Of a stretch of DNA of 64,000 bases, positions 63,235 through 64,000 are shown in pieces. The notes under the pieces are model-generated. The model was not told where the DNA came from. It saw only the letters and a list, made by a program, of their open reading frames with translations, and made no database searches. Within the stretch, counting starts at the first letter, position 1; each line of letters starts with the position of its first letter. The position numbers were made by a program, and so were the translations under genes. The stretch comes from Geminicoccaceae bacterium (lineage in GTDB: Bacteria > Pseudomonadota > Alphaproteobacteria > Geminicoccales > Geminicoccaceae): positions 44,570 through 108,569 of the forward strand of contig JANQPX010000078.1 in assembly GCA_028285265.1 (NCBI GenBank), in the 5' to 3' direction.

Positions 63235-63921
63235 ATGATGGCGACCGTTCATCAGCTCCAGACATGGGCGACAACACAAGCCGAAGAAGACGGCATGAAT
63301 GACGGCCATGCGATTCTCTGGCGACGCATGATCGAGCTGATGGCGGAGCGGAGCCTAGAGGGCAAACGCGTTCTCGACTTTGGCTGCAATCAAGGCGGTC
63401 TTTTGCGGATGCTTTACCAGAGTCACGGTTTTGCCAAAGCCCTCGGCATTGACATCGCTGCTGAGTCGATCGAGAAGGCACGAAGCTACTCGCCAATGAT
63501 CCCAGCGCGCTTCGAGGTACGCAAAACCCTGAATGGACTGGAGAACGAGTTCGATGTCGCGCTAAGCCACGAAGTCCTGTATCTAATCCCCGACCTTGAT
63601 GACCACGCTAACCAGATCTTCAACAGCCTAAAACCGGGCGGAGTCTACTACGCGGCCTGCGGCTGCCACCTGGACAATCCGGAATGGCAAGATTGGAAGT
63701 CGGAGATTCAGTCGATGTCCAATCTACCGGTCCAGGACTATTCGCTCGACGACTATGCCCACGCCTTCAATCGAGCGGGTTTCCTCGTGTCCGCCCGGCC
63801 GTTTCAGGTGAACGAGTTCATACCGATCAAGGTCGACTGCTCACTGATGCCCAAGGTCGCCGCAAAGCTCCACTATTGCACCAGTGTGAAGACCATGTTT
63901 CGCCTTGTCAAAGCTTCTTAG
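63235..63921 (+). CDS. Class I SAM-dependent methyltransferase
   Basis: This 228-residue cytoplasmic protein has the SAM-binding motif I VLDFGCNQGGLLRML (about residues 45-59) followed by ALGIDIAAESIEKA and a PGGVYYAAC motif. The acceptor is unknown. ATG 63235 or 63238 is more likely than GTG 63229. It shares an ICE-bearing promoter with hmuS, so it may be iron-regulated. Its last codons (VKAS-stop) fall inside the tandem repeat at the window end. Confidence 0.85.
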   Translation: MMATVHQLQTWATTQAEEDGMNDGHAILWRRMIELMAERSLEGKRVLDFGCNQGGLLRMLYQSHGFAKALGIDIAAESIEKARSYSPMIPARFEVRKTLNGLENEFDVALSHEVLYLIPDLDDHANQIFNSLKPGGVYYAACGCHLDNPEWQDWKSEIQSMSNLPVQDYSLDDYAHAFNRAGFLVSARPFQVNEFIPIKVDCSLMPKVAAKLHYCTSVKTMFRLVKAS

Positions 63922-64000
63922 GTCAAAGCTTCTTAGGTCAAAGCTTCTTAGGTCAAAGCTTCTTAGGTCAAAGCTTCTTAGGTCAAAGCTTCTTAGGTCA
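63907..64000. repeat. 15-bp tandem repeat at the window end
   Basis: The unit GGTCAAAGCTTCTTA appears as a 14-base partial copy at 63907-63920, then five identical full copies from 63921 to 63995 and the first five bases of a further copy. Each unit read in the methyltransferase frame encodes VKAS followed by a stop. Every copy is identical and the array is cut by the window end, so its length is unknown. Confidence 0.9.

Noticed and set aside
63907..64000. Tandem repeat considered as a CRISPR array
   Set aside because: The 15-bp units abut with no spacers and no cas genes are in the window.

Overview
The window is 64 kb of chromosomal DNA that looks alphaproteobacterial, by eye mid-50s % GC. 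The best evidence is an Irr-type Fur regulator (46632-47039) together with several copies of its known target, the iron control element (ICE, TTTAGAA-N3-TTCTAAA); the perfect copy sits before dps. A CC0125/CC1285-type lipoprotein, a DUF6356 protein, a DUF1289 protein, TRAP transporters and a HmuTUV/HmuS haem system fit the same group. I would place it near Hyphomicrobiales or Rhodobacterales but cannot name a genus. No rRNA, tRNA, CRISPR array, transposase or phage gene was seen.

Layout. (1) 168-7388: a catabolic operon on the minus strand, with a GntR/UTRA regulator, an SDR dehydrogenase, a split transketolase, a TRAP binding protein and a fused TRAP permease. Two matching 15-bp palindromes, one before the regulator and one before the operon, look like its operators. 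(2) 7623-24628: small metabolic and regulatory units: HxlR/zinc-type reductase pair, SDR, cupin, an orphan TRAP binding protein, a PBP-OmpA fusion, Lrp, DUF6356, a class II amidotransferase, a MOSC protein coupled to an FAD/NAD/[2Fe-2S] reductase (mARC/YcbX-like), a 3-hydroxyisobutyrate-dehydrogenase-like enzyme, a TetR gene with tandem operators, a single-domain asparaginase, a nuclease and an AGCS symporter. (3) 24839-46537: mostly housekeeping and accessory genes, including a kinase, a UDG-like protein, an old yellow enzyme, a PAS-GGDEF-EAL protein, an MFS pump, four GNAT acetyltransferases, GST, a YdjC deacetylase, a response regulator, a lipoprotein, TetR/homocysteine methyltransferase, Nudix, XRE-cupin, a VWA protein, VOC, NIPSNAP and a hydrolase.

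(4) 46632-63921 is an iron and haem island. Irr is followed convergently by a 547-residue nicotianamine-synthase-like protein. Its AT-rich divergent promoter carries two tandem ICE-like sites and also faces an orphan Fe(III)-binding protein. Next come imelysin, a di-haem DUF1111 protein, a second imelysin, DUF1513 and DUF1289, a periplasmic iron-handling cluster. Dps sits behind a perfect ICE. A four-gene minus-strand set of unknown function follows (winged-helix-like protein, Cys-rich protein, DUF2325 protein, and a Cys-less relative of the second). Last are the haem ABC transporter genes, hmuS and a divergent methyltransferase with ICE-like sites between them. Read together, Irr probably coordinates iron scavenging, haem use, iron storage and two poorly described modules: the nicotianamine-synthase-like enzyme and the DUF2325 set.

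The window ends inside a 15-bp tandem repeat that copies the last codons and stop of the methyltransferase.
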